From NCBI RefSeq assembly GCF_004917065.1, contig NZ_SSYA01000004.1, positions 6,127 to 70,126 on the forward strand: a stretch of DNA of 64,000 nucleotides, given 5' to 3'. Made by a program: the position numbers and the translations under genes. Source of the stretch: Geomonas ferrireducens. GTDB lineage: Bacteria > Desulfobacterota > Desulfuromonadia > Geobacterales > Geobacteraceae. Under the pieces are notes generated by a model, which was not told the origin of the DNA, made no database searches, and saw only the letters and a program-made list of their open reading frames with translations. This document shows, in pieces, positions 37,598 through 47,160 of this stretch; position 1 is the stretch's first letter, and every line of letters starts with the position of its first letter.

Positions 37598-38368
37598 ATG
37601 ACGGCAGACCCCGCTGCAACCCGTATCGTCAACCCCGATTCGTACCTTGAATTTGTCGTCGCCGGCAGGCGGGTGGTGGCGCGCGCCTGGGCCGCAGACG
37701 CCGTCCGCGAGGCGTTGGCCGCGCCGACTCTGCACGACTGGGCGGCAGCCCGGACGGAGCGCGACGTGATGCACGGCCGCGGCGCCTGCTACGGCGTCAC
37801 CCTCCCCGGGGCCGAGCCGGTGCCCGTCGTGGTGCGCCGCAACCGGCACGGCGGCCTGCTGCGCTACTTGACCGGGGAGCGCTTCCTCCCCCCGACCCGC
37901 GCGCCGCTGGAGCTCGCCAACGCGGTCCGGCTTGCCGAAGCCGGGGTCCCGACCCCCGAGGTGGTCGCTTACGCGCTCTACCCCGCGGCGTTCCCCTTCG
38001 TCCGCTGCGACGTGATGACCCGGCGCCTCCCTGCCGGGGGGGACCTGCCGGAGCGCTGGCAGGAAAGCGATGCCGCCGGGCGCGAGGCGCTCCTTCAGGC
38101 GGTGGCGCTGCTTTTGCGCCGGCTGGAAGGGTGCGGTGCCTGGCACCCCGATCTCAACATGAAAAACATCTACGTGACGCACGCCCCGGTCCCCACAGCC
38201 TATCTGCTCGACGTGGACCGGGTGCTGTTTCCCCCGGAAGGGAAGGTCGCTCGGCGCAACTATGAGCGACTCGCCCGCTCGGCGCGCAAGTGGCGCGACC
38301 GGTGGGGATTGCAAATCGACGAGGAGGCGCTGGCGCGGCTGGCATCCCTCGCTATGGAGAAAGATTGA
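37598..38368 (+). CDS. WaaP/KdkA-type lipopolysaccharide sugar kinase
   Basis: A 256-residue protein of the Kdo/WaaP kinase family, which phosphorylates Kdo or heptose of the inner core. Features: GACYGVTLPGAEPVPVVVRR (nucleotide-binding strand), MTRRLPAGGDLPERW, the catalytic loop WHPDLNMKNIYVT (about 185-197) and the metal-binding LLDVDRVLF. GGAGG precedes the ATG. Next to waaA and lacking an obvious heptose link, KdkA (Kdo 4-kinase) is the more likely reading. It overlaps the next gene by one base. Confidence 0.82.
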   Translation: MTADPAATRIVNPDSYLEFVVAGRRVVARAWAADAVREALAAPTLHDWAAARTERDVMHGRGACYGVTLPGAEPVPVVVRRNRHGGLLRYLTGERFLPPTRAPLELANAVRLAEAGVPTPEVVAYALYPAAFPFVRCDVMTRRLPAGGDLPERWQESDAAGREALLQAVALLLRRLEGCGAWHPDLNMKNIYVTHAPVPTAYLLDVDRVLFPPEGKVARRNYERLARSARKWRDRWGLQIDEEALARLASLAMEKD

Positions 38369-39414
38369 TGCGTTTTGCCACAGATAGGGTCTGTATCGTC
38401 ATGATGAGTGCAGTAGGGGACACCGTGCACGTGCTGCCGGTGCTTCACGCGCTAAAGCGCGCCAACCCGGCCATGAAGGTGACCTGGATCCTGCAGCCCG
38501 GGCCGGCGATGCTGGTGCGCGGACACGCGCTGGTTGACGAGATCATCCTGTTCGACCGCAGCAAGGGGTGGCGCGGCTACCTCGAGGTACGGGAGCAGCT
38601 GAAGTCGCGCCGCTTCGACCTCGTCCTTGACCTGCAGGTGTACTTCAAGGCCAACATAATCTGCTCTTTCGTGAACGCGCCGGTGAAACTCGGCTTCGAT
38701 TTCGCCCGTGCCCGGGACCTCAACTGGCTCTTCACCACGCACCGCATTCCGCCGCATGCCATGCAGCACGTCCAGGACCAGTACCTGGAATTCTGCGAGT
38801 ACCTCGGTGCGCCGACCTCCCCGGTGGAATGGAACCTGGGGCCCTGGAACGACCAGGAACGCGCCTGGCAGCGCGATTTCTACGCGCAGTTCGACCGTCC
38901 GGTGGTCCCCATCGTGGTCGCCACCAGCAAGGCACAAAAAGACTGGGTCCCCGAGCGCTGGGCGGAGGTGTGCGATGCGCTGCACGGCGACTTCGGCCTG
39001 CAGCCGGTCCTGGTGGGGGGACGCTCCCCGCGCGAGGAGAACGCGGAACGGATCATCATGGAGAAGGCGCGCATCAAGCCCTTCAGCAACCTTGGGAACG
39101 GCGGCCTGCGGGGGCTCGTGGGGGTGCTCGACAAGGCGGCACTCGTGCTGTCGCTCGACACCGGCCCGCTGCATATCACGGTCGCCCTGGATCGTCCCGT
39201 GATCGCCCTCATGGGGTACTCGAACCCGAAGCGCGTCGGCCCGTACCGCAAGTTCGGCGACCTGGCCATCGACGCCTACGGCGAACCGGGCGAGGATTAC
39301 CCGATCACCATGGAGAACCATCCCGACCGGATGGCGCGCATCACGGTGCAGGACGTTCTCGACAAGGTCGAGGTGTGGCGCAGCCGTTACCGCCAAAGCG
39401 AGGCGGGCGCCTAG
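38368..39414 (+). CDS. GT9 family glycosyltransferase (heptosyltransferase-like)
   Basis: A 348-residue GT-B enzyme. N-terminal VCIVMMSAVGDTVHVLPVLH and FDLVLDLQVYFKANII are GT9 wording; C-terminal VLSLDTGPLHITVALDRPVI holds the ADP-sugar site. VVATSKAQKDWVPERWAEVC is typical of the family. It starts in the stop codon of the kinase gene. One of three GT9 genes here; donor and acceptor cannot be fixed. Confidence 0.87.
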   Translation: MRFATDRVCIVMMSAVGDTVHVLPVLHALKRANPAMKVTWILQPGPAMLVRGHALVDEIILFDRSKGWRGYLEVREQLKSRRFDLVLDLQVYFKANIICSFVNAPVKLGFDFARARDLNWLFTTHRIPPHAMQHVQDQYLEFCEYLGAPTSPVEWNLGPWNDQERAWQRDFYAQFDRPVVPIVVATSKAQKDWVPERWAEVCDALHGDFGLQPVLVGGRSPREENAERIIMEKARIKPFSNLGNGGLRGLVGVLDKAALVLSLDTGPLHITVALDRPVIALMGYSNPKRVGPYRKFGDLAIDAYGEPGEDYPITMENHPDRMARITVQDVLDKVEVWRSRYRQSEAGA

Positions 39415-39499
39415 CTCAAGGCGCCGACCGACCATGGTCCCGCCGTCAGGCGCGACCCCCCGTCCCCCGCTTGACACCAGGGACGGGAGAGAGAGCTGC

Positions 39500-40798
39500 A
39501 TGTTCCTTCTTTTCTACAACCTGGCCGCCCTGATCCTTTTCCCTGCGCTGCTGGCGTTTCATCTTTTCCAGCTCTTGGCCGGCAAGAACCCGCCGGCTCT
39601 TGCCGAGCGCCTCGGTGCGATCTCGGCGGAGCAGATGCAAAAGATCCGGGGGCGCAAGGTGATCTGGGTCCACGCGGTCTCGGTCGGCGAGACCCTGGCG
39701 GCGCGTCCCCTCCTGAAGGCCCTGAAGGAGCGCCGCCCCGACTGGGCCCTCGTGGTTTCCAACACCACCGCCACCGGCCGGGCCGTCTCCGCCGGGATCC
39801 CCGAAATAGACGCCATCATTTGCTTCCCCTTCGATTTTCTCCCATCCGTGCGGCGCGCCTTAGGCGTCGTTGCGCCCGAGCTCGTGGTGATCATGGAAAC
39901 GGAGATCTGGCCCAACTTCACCCGCGAGGCGGCGCGCCGCGGCATCCCGGTGGTCCTCGCCAACGGCAGGATCTCGGAGCGCTCCTTCCCGCGTTACCGC
40001 AAATTCGACTGGTTCTTCCGCCCGACCTTACGCCTCTTTTCCCTGCTTTGCATGCAGGCCGAGGGGGACCTGGAGCGGGTGCTGGCGATCGGCGCACCGC
40101 CGGAGCGGAGCGTGGTGACCGGGAACCTGAAATACGATGTCCCGTACCGCGAGGTACCCGCCGCTGAGCGGGCGCAACTGCGGGAAGCGTACCGGATCCC
40201 CGCCTCCGCCACCGTCATCTGCGCGGGGAGCACCAGGCCGGGGGAGGAGGCGTACCTGCTCGCCTCCTACCAGGAACTCAAGCGGGAGCGCGACGACCTC
40301 TTCCTGGTCCTCGCGCCGCGCCACCCCGAGCGCACCGCGGAGATCGCGTCGCTTTTGGAGCGGGACGGCTTTACCTACCGGCGCTGCAGCGCGCTCGACG
40401 GGTGGAGCGGTTCCTTCGCGCCGGGCGAGGTGCTCCTGGTGGACGGGGTGGGACAGTTGATGAGACTCTACGCCCTCTCCGACCTCTGTTTCGTGGGGGG
40501 GAGCCTCGTGGAGCTTGGCGGGCACAACCTGCTGGAGCCCGCCTCGTGCGGCATCCCTTCCACCTTCGGGCCATACATGAACAACTTCCGCGACATCGCG
40601 GCGCTCGTGCAGCGCTACCGCGGCGGGGTGCAGGTGCCGTCGCCGGGGGAGTTGACTGAAGTCTGGCGCGAGCTCCTCGCCGATACGGACCGGCGCCGCG
40701 AACTCGGGCGCAACGCCCTTCTCATGATGCGGGAGAGCGGCGGGGCGACCGCGAAACACATGGCGCTCATGGACCGGTTCCTGGACAAACTCCCTTAA
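39500..40798 (+). CDS. waaA: Kdo transferase (3-deoxy-D-manno-octulosonic acid transferase)
   Basis: A 432-residue inner-membrane GT30 enzyme attaching Kdo to lipid IVA. It has an N-terminal membrane anchor (LLFYNLAALILFPALLAFHL), then IWVHAVSVGETLAARPLLKA, VVIMETEIWPNFTREAARRG, ERSVVTGNLKYDV and the C-terminal GGSLVELGGHNLLEPASCGI. All are WaaA signatures. The ATG at 39500 follows GGGAGAG. The number of Kdo units added cannot be told. Confidence 0.94.
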   Translation: MFLLFYNLAALILFPALLAFHLFQLLAGKNPPALAERLGAISAEQMQKIRGRKVIWVHAVSVGETLAARPLLKALKERRPDWALVVSNTTATGRAVSAGIPEIDAIICFPFDFLPSVRRALGVVAPELVVIMETEIWPNFTREAARRGIPVVLANGRISERSFPRYRKFDWFFRPTLRLFSLLCMQAEGDLERVLAIGAPPERSVVTGNLKYDVPYREVPAAERAQLREAYRIPASATVICAGSTRPGEEAYLLASYQELKRERDDLFLVLAPRHPERTAEIASLLERDGFTYRRCSALDGWSGSFAPGEVLLVDGVGQLMRLYALSDLCFVGGSLVELGGHNLLEPASCGIPSTFGPYMNNFRDIAALVQRYRGGVQVPSPGELTEVWRELLADTDRRRELGRNALLMMRESGGATAKHMALMDRFLDKLP

Positions 40799-40914
40799 TT
40801 TACTTCCCATATCGGCGTGGTTATGGCATCATTGCCCGATTTGAACGCCGAGAAAGCCATAATGCAATCAGTTCCACGTTTTGATAAGTCCGCTCGTCCC
40901 GCCGGTCCGTCCTG

Positions 40915-40934
40915 CGCTGGGGGCAGCCCCAGCG
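40915..40934 (+). other. Small hairpin before waaF
   Basis: CGCTGGGG (40915-40922) with CCCCAGCG (40927-40934), a four-base loop, 16 bp before the waaF start. The rest of the 152-bp gap 40799-40950 shows no gene. No T-run, so not a standard terminator; it may affect initiation. Confidence 0.5.
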
Positions 40935-40950
40935 GCGCTACGGGTGCCCG

Positions 40951-42018
40951 ATGAAGCCAATAGACCGCAGCCGCGTCCGCAAAATCCTCATCCGTGCCGT
41001 CAACTGGATCGGCGATGCCGTGATGACCACCCCGGCCGTCGACACCGTTCGCGCCAACTTCCCCGAAGCCGAAATCACCGTGCTTGCCAACGAGGCCGTC
41101 TCAGAGGTCTTTCGCGTCTATGACGGCGTGGACCGGGTGATCACCTTCCACCGTAACGGCCGTCACAAGGGTGCCCTCGGGCGTCTGCGGCTTGCCGCCG
41201 AACTGCGCCGCAGCCGCTTCGACCTGGCCGTCATGCTCCCCAACTCCTTCGATGCCGCCCTCGTCCCCTGGCTTGCCGGGATCCCGCAGCGCGTCGGCAA
41301 AGACAGCGACGCCCGCAGCATAATACTGACGCACCGCTTTCCCCGCGTACTGCTCAAGCCGGACACGCATCAGGTGCTGAACTACCTGACCATGCTGGAG
41401 TACTTCGGCCTCAAACCCTCGCCGGCGCACCTTAGGCTGCAGACCTCGGCCGAGGAAGACGCCGGGATGGAGGCGCTCCTCGCGGCGCGAGGGATCGCCC
41501 CCGGGGACTTCGTGATCGGCGTGAACCCCGGCGCCACCTACGGCTCCGCCAAGCGCTGGTACCCCGAGCGCTTTGCCGAGGCCGCGCGCGAACTGGCCGA
41601 GCGCTGGGGCGCCCGGGTCATCATCACCGGCGGTCCGGGCGAAACCGAGATGGCGGGGAAAATTGCCGAGTTGCTGGAAGGGGACTGCGCCGATTTCGCC
41701 GGAAAGACCTCGGTGAGGCAGCTCATGGCGCTCATCAAGCGTTGCAACTTCTTCATCACCAACGATTCCGGGCCGATGCACATCGCAGCGGCCTTCGACG
41801 TCCCGCTTGTCGCCATCTTCGGTCCGACCGACCACCGCACCACGAGCGCCTTCTTCGAGCGCGGCGCCATCGTGCGCCGGGGGGCCGACTGCGCTCCCTG
41901 CATGAAGCGGGAGTGCCCCATCGACCACCGCTGCATGACCGCGGTAACCGCGGGCGATGTGATCGAGGCGGCGGACGGCCTCTACCAACGGCTCGGCATC
42001 GGCAAGGGGGGGCGGTGA
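40951..42018 (+). CDS. waaF: ADP-heptose:LPS heptosyltransferase II
   Basis: A 355-residue GT9 enzyme of inner-core assembly. N-terminal [20 protein letters not shown] is a WaaF hallmark, with [13 protein letters not shown]-type [40 protein letters not shown] and [15 protein letters not shown]. The C-terminal cysteine cluster [16 protein letters not shown] is common in WaaF of related bacteria and may bind metal. It overlaps lpxK by 4 bp. Confidence 0.93.
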   Translation: MKPIDRSRVRKILIRAVNWIGDAVMTTPAVDTVRANFPEAEITVLANEAVSEVFRVYDGVDRVITFHRNGRHKGALGRLRLAAELRRSRFDLAVMLPNSFDAALVPWLAGIPQRVGKDSDARSIILTHRFPRVLLKPDTHQVLNYLTMLEYFGLKPSPAHLRLQTSAEEDAGMEALLAARGIAPGDFVIGVNPGATYGSAKRWYPERFAEAARELAERWGARVIITGGPGETEMAGKIAELLEGDCADFAGKTSVRQLMALIKRCNFFITNDSGPMHIAAAFDVPLVAIFGPTDHRTTSAFFERGAIVRRGADCAPCMKRECPIDHRCMTAVTAGDVIEAADGLYQRLGIGKGGR

Positions 42019-43091
42019 AGCTTCCCTCGGAGCACTACTACCGCGATCTCGTGGAAGGGAGGCGAGAGGCGGTGAGCGACCGGCTCCTCCTCGCGCTGCT
42101 GCGGGCACTAGCCGTTCCCTACGCGGCGGTGCTGAGGCTCCGGGCGGCTGCCTACCGTATCGGCCTCTTGCCGTCGCACCGCCTGCCGGTCCCGGTCATC
42201 TCGGTCGGGAACATCGCTCTCGGCGGCACAGGGAAGACGCCGGTGGTCGCCTGGCTTTCGCAGTACCTCATAAAGCGCGGCAAGCGGGTCGCCGTTCTTT
42301 CCCGCGGGTACGGCGGTTCTGCAGAAGGTGAGCTCCGCATCGTCTGCGACGGCAAGAGCATGCTCCTTCCCCCCGAAGCATCCGGGGATGAGCCGTACCT
42401 GCTGGCGCAGAAGGTCCCGGGACTCATGACCGTCATCGGGGCGAACCGTTACCGCGCCGGGCTCTTCGCTCTCAAAGAGTTGCAGCCGGACGTCTTCATC
42501 CTGGACGACGGGTTCCAGCACCTGCGCTTGAAGCGCGATCTCGACATCCTGCTTCTTGACGCAAAGCGTCCGCTGGCCGGCGGCCGGACCCTTCCCGCGG
42601 GCTTTCTGAGGGAGCCTGCAGCTGCAGTGCAGCGTGCCGATCTCATCGTCTATACCCGCTGCGTCCCGGGGCTCGCCCCCGAACCGGTCGCCCAGAAACC
42701 CGCCTGCCGCAGCGCCCACCGGCTCACCGGCCTCATGCCGCTCGCCGGGGGTGCCCGCGTCGGTCTTGATAGCGCAGCCGGGGCGCGGGTGACCGCCTTT
42801 TCCGGCATCGCCGACCCCGCCGGTTTCTTCGATCTGTTGGAGGCGGACGGGGTGAAGCTCACCGCGACCCTCGCCTTTCCGGACCACGCAAGCTACGGTG
42901 AGGAGGAGATCGCCGCCATCTGCCGGTTGCGGGACGCCTCGCGCAGCACCGTTCTCATCACCACCGAGAAGGATGCCGTTAAGCTCGCGCCGTACCGGGA
43001 GAGGCTTGGCAACTGTTTCGTGACGCTGCTCGAGATCGAATTCGAGGAGAGCGGCGTGCTGCTGGATAAGCTCGATGAGCTGTTTCGATAA
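42015..43091 (+). CDS. lpxK: Tetraacyldisaccharide 4'-kinase
   Basis: A 358-residue membrane-associated kinase making lipid IVA. Start GTG in the overlapping GTGA. The N-terminal hydrophobic segment ([20 protein letters not shown]) precedes the family's unusual P-loop [50 protein letters not shown] and LPAGFLREP. Set inside the core-sugar genes rather than next to msbA, a common alternative order. Confidence 0.94.
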   Translation: MKLPSEHYYRDLVEGRREAVSDRLLLALLRALAVPYAAVLRLRAAAYRIGLLPSHRLPVPVISVGNIALGGTGKTPVVAWLSQYLIKRGKRVAVLSRGYGGSAEGELRIVCDGKSMLLPPEASGDEPYLLAQKVPGLMTVIGANRYRAGLFALKELQPDVFILDDGFQHLRLKRDLDILLLDAKRPLAGGRTLPAGFLREPAAAVQRADLIVYTRCVPGLAPEPVAQKPACRSAHRLTGLMPLAGGARVGLDSAAGARVTAFSGIADPAGFFDLLEADGVKLTATLAFPDHASYGEEEIAAICRLRDASRSTVLITTEKDAVKLAPYRERLGNCFVTLLEIEFEESGVLLDKLDELFR

Positions 43092-43112
43092 CCCTTGCTC
43101 GCAGAAGGCTCT

Positions 43113-44162
43113 ATGCGCGTACTAATCATCAAGACCTCGCCTCTGGGCGAGCTGGCCATCGCACTCTCCGTGCTCGACTACCTGAAACAGGCGTCGCCCG
43201 GCATCGAGATCGACTGGGTCGTCGAAGAGTCGCTGCGGCAGGTGCTGGAAGGGCATCCGGACGTAAGCCTGCTGCACACGGTCCGCCCCGACGCCTGGCG
43301 CCGGCAGCCGTTCGCCGCCTCGACCCGAAACGAGGTGACGGCGCTCAGGAGTGCGCTTAACGAGCGCGAGTACGACCTCGTCTTCGATCTGCAGGGGGAT
43401 CTGAAAAGCGGCCTCATCTGCAAGCTGACCGGCTGCCCGAACCGCATCGGTTTCGAGAAGGAGGATCTGAAGGAGGGGGTGAACGCCTTTTTCACCACGC
43501 GGCGGATCCCGATGCGGCGCCAGGACCAGCACCTGGCCGACAAATACCTGCGCCTGGTGAGCATCCCCTTCGGTAAGGACTTCAGGCAGATGCCCCTTTG
43601 CGTCACGGTCGGCGTCTCTGCCGACGACGACGCCGATGCGGCGGCGCTCTACGCGACCCTTTCCGACGGCCTCGTGTTCCTCTTCCAGTGCGGCAGCTCG
43701 CTGCCGACCAAGCTCTGGAGCGAAGCGGGGTGGATCGCGCTGGGGATCGCGCTTTTGGAGCGTTTTCCGGACGCGACCATGCTGCTTCCCTGGGGGGACG
43801 ACGGTGAGAAAGGGGCGGTGGTCCGCATCGCCGCCGGTATCGGGCGTGGTGCACGCGTGCTCGAGGCGTACCACCTGAAGGGGCTCGCGGCGGTGATGAA
43901 AAAGGCGGACCTCGTGGTGGGGGTGGACTCCGGACCGCTCCACCTGGCGGCCGCGCTCGGCACTCCCACGGTCTCCCTCTACCGCTCAACCGATGCCCGC
44001 AGCGTCGGGCCGCGCGGAGAGCAGCACGCCGTCTTGCAGTCCCCCATGCACTGCGCCCGCTGCCTGCGCAAGCAATGCGACAAAGACCTCGCCTGCCGCG
44101 ACACCATCAAGGTGGAGGCGGTGCTGGCCTGCGTCGAGAAACTGTTGACGGATCATTCATGA
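43113..44162 (+). CDS. waaC: GT9 heptosyltransferase I-like protein
   Basis: A 349-residue GT9 enzyme. N-terminal MRVLIIKTSPLGELAIALSV, WVVEESLRQVLEGHPDVSLL and FDLQGDLKSGLICKLTGCPN resemble WaaC; C-terminal VVGVDSGPLHLAAALGTPTV is the sugar-nucleotide site. It has a cysteine cluster (CARCLRKQCDKDLAC) like that in WaaF. Heptosyltransferase I is the best guess because WaaF is adjacent, but one of the other GT9 proteins could hold that role. It overlaps the GT2 gene by 4 bp. Confidence 0.8.
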   Translation: MRVLIIKTSPLGELAIALSVLDYLKQASPGIEIDWVVEESLRQVLEGHPDVSLLHTVRPDAWRRQPFAASTRNEVTALRSALNEREYDLVFDLQGDLKSGLICKLTGCPNRIGFEKEDLKEGVNAFFTTRRIPMRRQDQHLADKYLRLVSIPFGKDFRQMPLCVTVGVSADDDADAAALYATLSDGLVFLFQCGSSLPTKLWSEAGWIALGIALLERFPDATMLLPWGDDGEKGAVVRIAAGIGRGARVLEAYHLKGLAAVMKKADLVVGVDSGPLHLAAALGTPTVSLYRSTDARSVGPRGEQHAVLQSPMHCARCLRKQCDKDLACRDTIKVEAVLACVEKLLTDHS

Positions 44163-44935
44163 AGATAACCGCTACCATCATCACCCTGAACGAAGAGAAG
44201 TTCATCGGCGACTGTTTGAAGAGCCTCGACTTTGCCGATGAGATCGTGGTCGTCGACTCGGGGAGCACCGACCGTACCGAGGAGATCTGCCGCGAAAACC
44301 CGAAGGTCCGCTTCGTGTACCGGGCATGGCCCGGCTTCGGCAAGCAGAAAAACGCCGCGGCGGAGCTTGCGCAAAACGACTGGATCTTCAACATCGACGC
44401 CGACGAGCGGGTCTCGCCGCGGCTCAAGGAGTCGATCCTGAAGGTGACCGAGGGGGAGGCACCCTGTTACCGGGTGGCGCGGGAGAACTACTTCGGCGAT
44501 CGCTGGATCAGGCGTTGCGGCTGGTACCCCGATTTCAACAAGCGGCTCTACGACCGCAGGGAATGCGCCTTCAGCGAGAAAGAGGTCCACGAGGCGCTGG
44601 AGTGCCGGGGGAGGGTGGGGGAGCTCGATGGGAATCTGGTGCACAAAACCTATTCCGGCCTCTCCGACTACGTCACCCGGATGGAGCGCTATTCCACCCT
44701 GGCGGCCCGGGAACTGGTCAAAAAGGGGAAGCGGCCCGGGCTCGCCCATCTTCTTTTCAAACCCCTCTTCACTTTCTTCAAGATGTACGTCCTGAAGCTC
44801 GGTTTCCTGGAAGGGGGGATGGGGTTCGTGCTGAGCACCATTTACGCCCATTACACCTTCTACAAGTACGGCAAGGCGATCGAGCTGAACCGGAACATCG
44901 AGGCTTCATGCCCCCCACAAACTCCAAGATATTGA
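44159..44935 (+). CDS. GT2 glycosyltransferase (WaaE/KdtX type)
   Basis: A 258-residue GT-A enzyme: ITATIITLNEEKFIGDCLKS, ADEIVVVDSGSTDRTEEICR, WPGFGKQKNAAAELAQNDW and FNIDADERVSP (DXD-like). FKMYVLKLGFLEGGMGFVLS near the C-terminus is a membrane-associated stretch. This is the WaaE-type family, which adds glucose to inner-core heptose in other bacteria. The specific sugar here is unknown. It overlaps the next gene by 28 bp. Confidence 0.87.
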   Translation: MKITATIITLNEEKFIGDCLKSLDFADEIVVVDSGSTDRTEEICRENPKVRFVYRAWPGFGKQKNAAAELAQNDWIFNIDADERVSPRLKESILKVTEGEAPCYRVARENYFGDRWIRRCGWYPDFNKRLYDRRECAFSEKEVHEALECRGRVGELDGNLVHKTYSGLSDYVTRMERYSTLAARELVKKGKRPGLAHLLFKPLFTFFKMYVLKLGFLEGGMGFVLSTIYAHYTFYKYGKAIELNRNIEASCPPQTPRY

Positions 44936-45930
44936 TGCTGTACCAGGACGAGCGGTTGCCGTCGAGCCGCGTACGGGTGTTGAACCTGCTCCCGGAACTC
45001 GAAACCCTCGGGCTTTGTTGCACGGCCCGCCGTTATCCAAGGAAGGCGTTGGAAAAACTGCGCCTTTACGGGACCTTGGGGCAGTACGACATGGTGTTGC
45101 TGCAGAAAAAGCTGGTGTCGCTCCCTGAGCTGTTTATGCTGCGCCGCTGTTGCCGCAGGCTCGCCTTCGACTTCGACGACGTCATCCACATCAGGGACGA
45201 TAGCTCGTCCGGTGGTTTCAGCAGGACTAGAGAGCGCCGCTTCGCCAACACCATAAAGAGCAGCGACCTGGTCGTTGCCGGGAACGAGGTCCTTGCCGGC
45301 TACGCCGGGCGGTTCAACCCGCGTGTCGCGGTCGTCCCCTCGGCCGTCCCCTTTGCAGGGCTCCCGTTGAAGGACTGGCGCCTGCAGAACGAGACGCTCG
45401 TCATTGGGTGGGTCGGCGGCGGTGGCAACTTGCATCACCTTTCCATCATAGGCGACGCGCTTAGGGAGTTGGCGCGGCGGACGGACCTGGAACTGCGCGT
45501 GATCGCCGACCAGGAGTTCAAGCTGGACGGGGTGCGGGTCCGGAACATACCGTGGCGCCTGGAAACGCAGGAGGCCGAGATCGCGCGCTTCGATGTCGGC
45601 ATCATGCCCCTTCCCAAGAACATGTGGACCGAGGGGAAGTGCAGCTACAAGTTGCTTCAGTACATGGCGGCGGGTGTGCCGGTGGTGGCAACGGACTGGG
45701 GTTTTAATCGTACCGTGGTCCGGCATGGCGAGAACGGGTTCTTGGCCGACGGCCCGGAAGAGTTCTGCCGTTATCTCGATATCATCGGAGGCGACCGGCG
45801 CCTTGCGCGGGATATGGGCACGGCGGCGCGGGAAGTGGTCGGCAGGGAATACTCCCTCGCCGCGGTGTCCGCAAAGTTGGCGGCGGCGCTGAAGGCCGCC
45901 GTAGGTCAGAGAGGAAGCGTAACGACATGA
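44908..45930 (+). CDS. Glycosyltransferase, GT-B/GT1-like
   Basis: A 340-residue protein that starts at an ATG (GAGG upstream) inside the previous gene. N-terminal ILMLYQDERLPSSRVRVLNL and LAFDFDDVIHIRDDSSSGGF, then IGWVGGGGNLHHLSIIGDAL and the donor-binding C-terminal KLLQYMAAGVPVVATDWGFN. This is a glycosyltransferase family 1/4 layout with an unusual N-terminal half. Sugar and acceptor are unknown; context says LPS core. It overlaps the next gene by 4 bp. Confidence 0.82.
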   Translation: MPPTNSKILMLYQDERLPSSRVRVLNLLPELETLGLCCTARRYPRKALEKLRLYGTLGQYDMVLLQKKLVSLPELFMLRRCCRRLAFDFDDVIHIRDDSSSGGFSRTRERRFANTIKSSDLVVAGNEVLAGYAGRFNPRVAVVPSAVPFAGLPLKDWRLQNETLVIGWVGGGGNLHHLSIIGDALRELARRTDLELRVIADQEFKLDGVRVRNIPWRLETQEAEIARFDVGIMPLPKNMWTEGKCSYKLLQYMAAGVPVVATDWGFNRTVVRHGENGFLADGPEEFCRYLDIIGGDRRLARDMGTAAREVVGREYSLAAVSAKLAAALKAAVGQRGSVTT

Positions 45931-47072
45931 GAAAAAATGGTGGCGAGGCATGTCGCCTTAAGTTCAACATACTCCACACCGAGTGGTCCCCGGACGGCTG
46001 GGGCGGGCAGGAACGGCGCATAATCCAGGAGTGCCTCAGGGTGCGCGAGATGGGTCACAACGTGGTGATCGCCTGCCAGCCGGGGAGTGCGGTGCTTGAG
46101 AATGCGAAGCGCGTTGGTATCCCGGTGGAAGAGGTCAGGATGCGTAGGATTTTCGATCCCACTGCGATCTGGAAGCTCTACCGTGCCATCAAAAAGCACC
46201 GCATCAACGTTGTGAGCACGCACAGCAGCAAGGACAGTTGGTCCGGCGGGTTGGCGGCCAAGCTGGCCGGGGTCAAGCTGTTGATCAGGACCCGCCACAT
46301 GGCGAATCCGATCTCGCAGAGCCCCTTCAATTTCGTCTACCGCATGCCCGACGGCATCGTCACTACGGGCGAAGCGGTCCGGGAGGCGATGATCAAGGAC
46401 AACGGCATGGCGCCGGAGCGGATAGTCTCCATCGCCACCGGCGTTTCCCTGGAGCGCTTCGACCCGACCCGTCCGGTCGACCCCGGGCTCAGGGCGGAAC
46501 TCGGGATCCCGGAGGGGGCCCCGGTGATCACCATGATCGCCATGCTGAGAAGGGGGAAGCGCTACGACGTCATGGTGGCTGCGGCGCAACTGCTGCAGGA
46601 TGAGTTCCCGCAGGCGCGCTACCTGTTCGTCGGCGACGGTGCGGGGCGTGCCACGATCGAGGGACTGGTCCGTGAGGCAGGCCTCGAGCACCAGGTGATC
46701 CTGACCGGCTACCGCAGCGACATCCCTGAGCTTCTCGCCATTTCGGACGTAGCGGTGCTCACCTCGGAGCTGGAAGGGGTGCCGCAGGGGATCACGCAGT
46801 CGATGGCCATGGGACTCCCCGTAGTGGCGGCCCCGGTGGGGGGACTCGCCGAACTGGTCCTGGACGGCAAGACCGGCTTTCGCGCGCAAAGCGGCGACCC
46901 GGCGTCCTACGCCACGGCCATCGCGACCTTGCTGCGCGATGAGGCGCTGCGCAAAAGGCTCGGCGCTGCGGCACGCAACCATGTGCTCCAGGGGTACACC
47001 GAAGAGATGATGGCAAAAAGGACGCTGGAGTTCTACCACCGGGTCCTGGACGCGGGGAAAAAGGGGCGTTGA
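45927..47072 (+). CDS. Glycosyltransferase family 4 protein
   Basis: A 381-residue GT-B enzyme: FNILHTEWSPDGWGGQERRI at the N-terminus (GGxE-type acceptor loop), VSTHSSKDSWSGGLAAKLAG, IVSIATGVSLERFDP, then YLFVGDGAGRATIEGLVREA and the EX7E region SELEGVPQGITQSMAMGLPV. Typical of GT4 enzymes of LPS core or polysaccharide. Overlaps of 4 bp on the left; an 88-bp gap follows. Confidence 0.87.
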   Translation: MRKNGGEACRLKFNILHTEWSPDGWGGQERRIIQECLRVREMGHNVVIACQPGSAVLENAKRVGIPVEEVRMRRIFDPTAIWKLYRAIKKHRINVVSTHSSKDSWSGGLAAKLAGVKLLIRTRHMANPISQSPFNFVYRMPDGIVTTGEAVREAMIKDNGMAPERIVSIATGVSLERFDPTRPVDPGLRAELGIPEGAPVITMIAMLRRGKRYDVMVAAAQLLQDEFPQARYLFVGDGAGRATIEGLVREAGLEHQVILTGYRSDIPELLAISDVAVLTSELEGVPQGITQSMAMGLPVVAAPVGGLAELVLDGKTGFRAQSGDPASYATAIATLLRDEALRKRLGAAARNHVLQGYTEEMMAKRTLEFYHRVLDAGKKGR

Positions 47073-47160
47073 ACGCCCGCCGGGCACGGCAGGCCGGGCC
47101 CGGCGCCGTCACGACAGGCGGACACGGGCGGCCGGTGTCGCGGCAAAGGAGTGGTTCCAG

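Noticed and set aside
44326-44907. N-terminal extension of the GT-B transferase into the GT2 gene
   Set aside because: That stretch is the other frame of the intact GT2 gene; the family start is at 44908.
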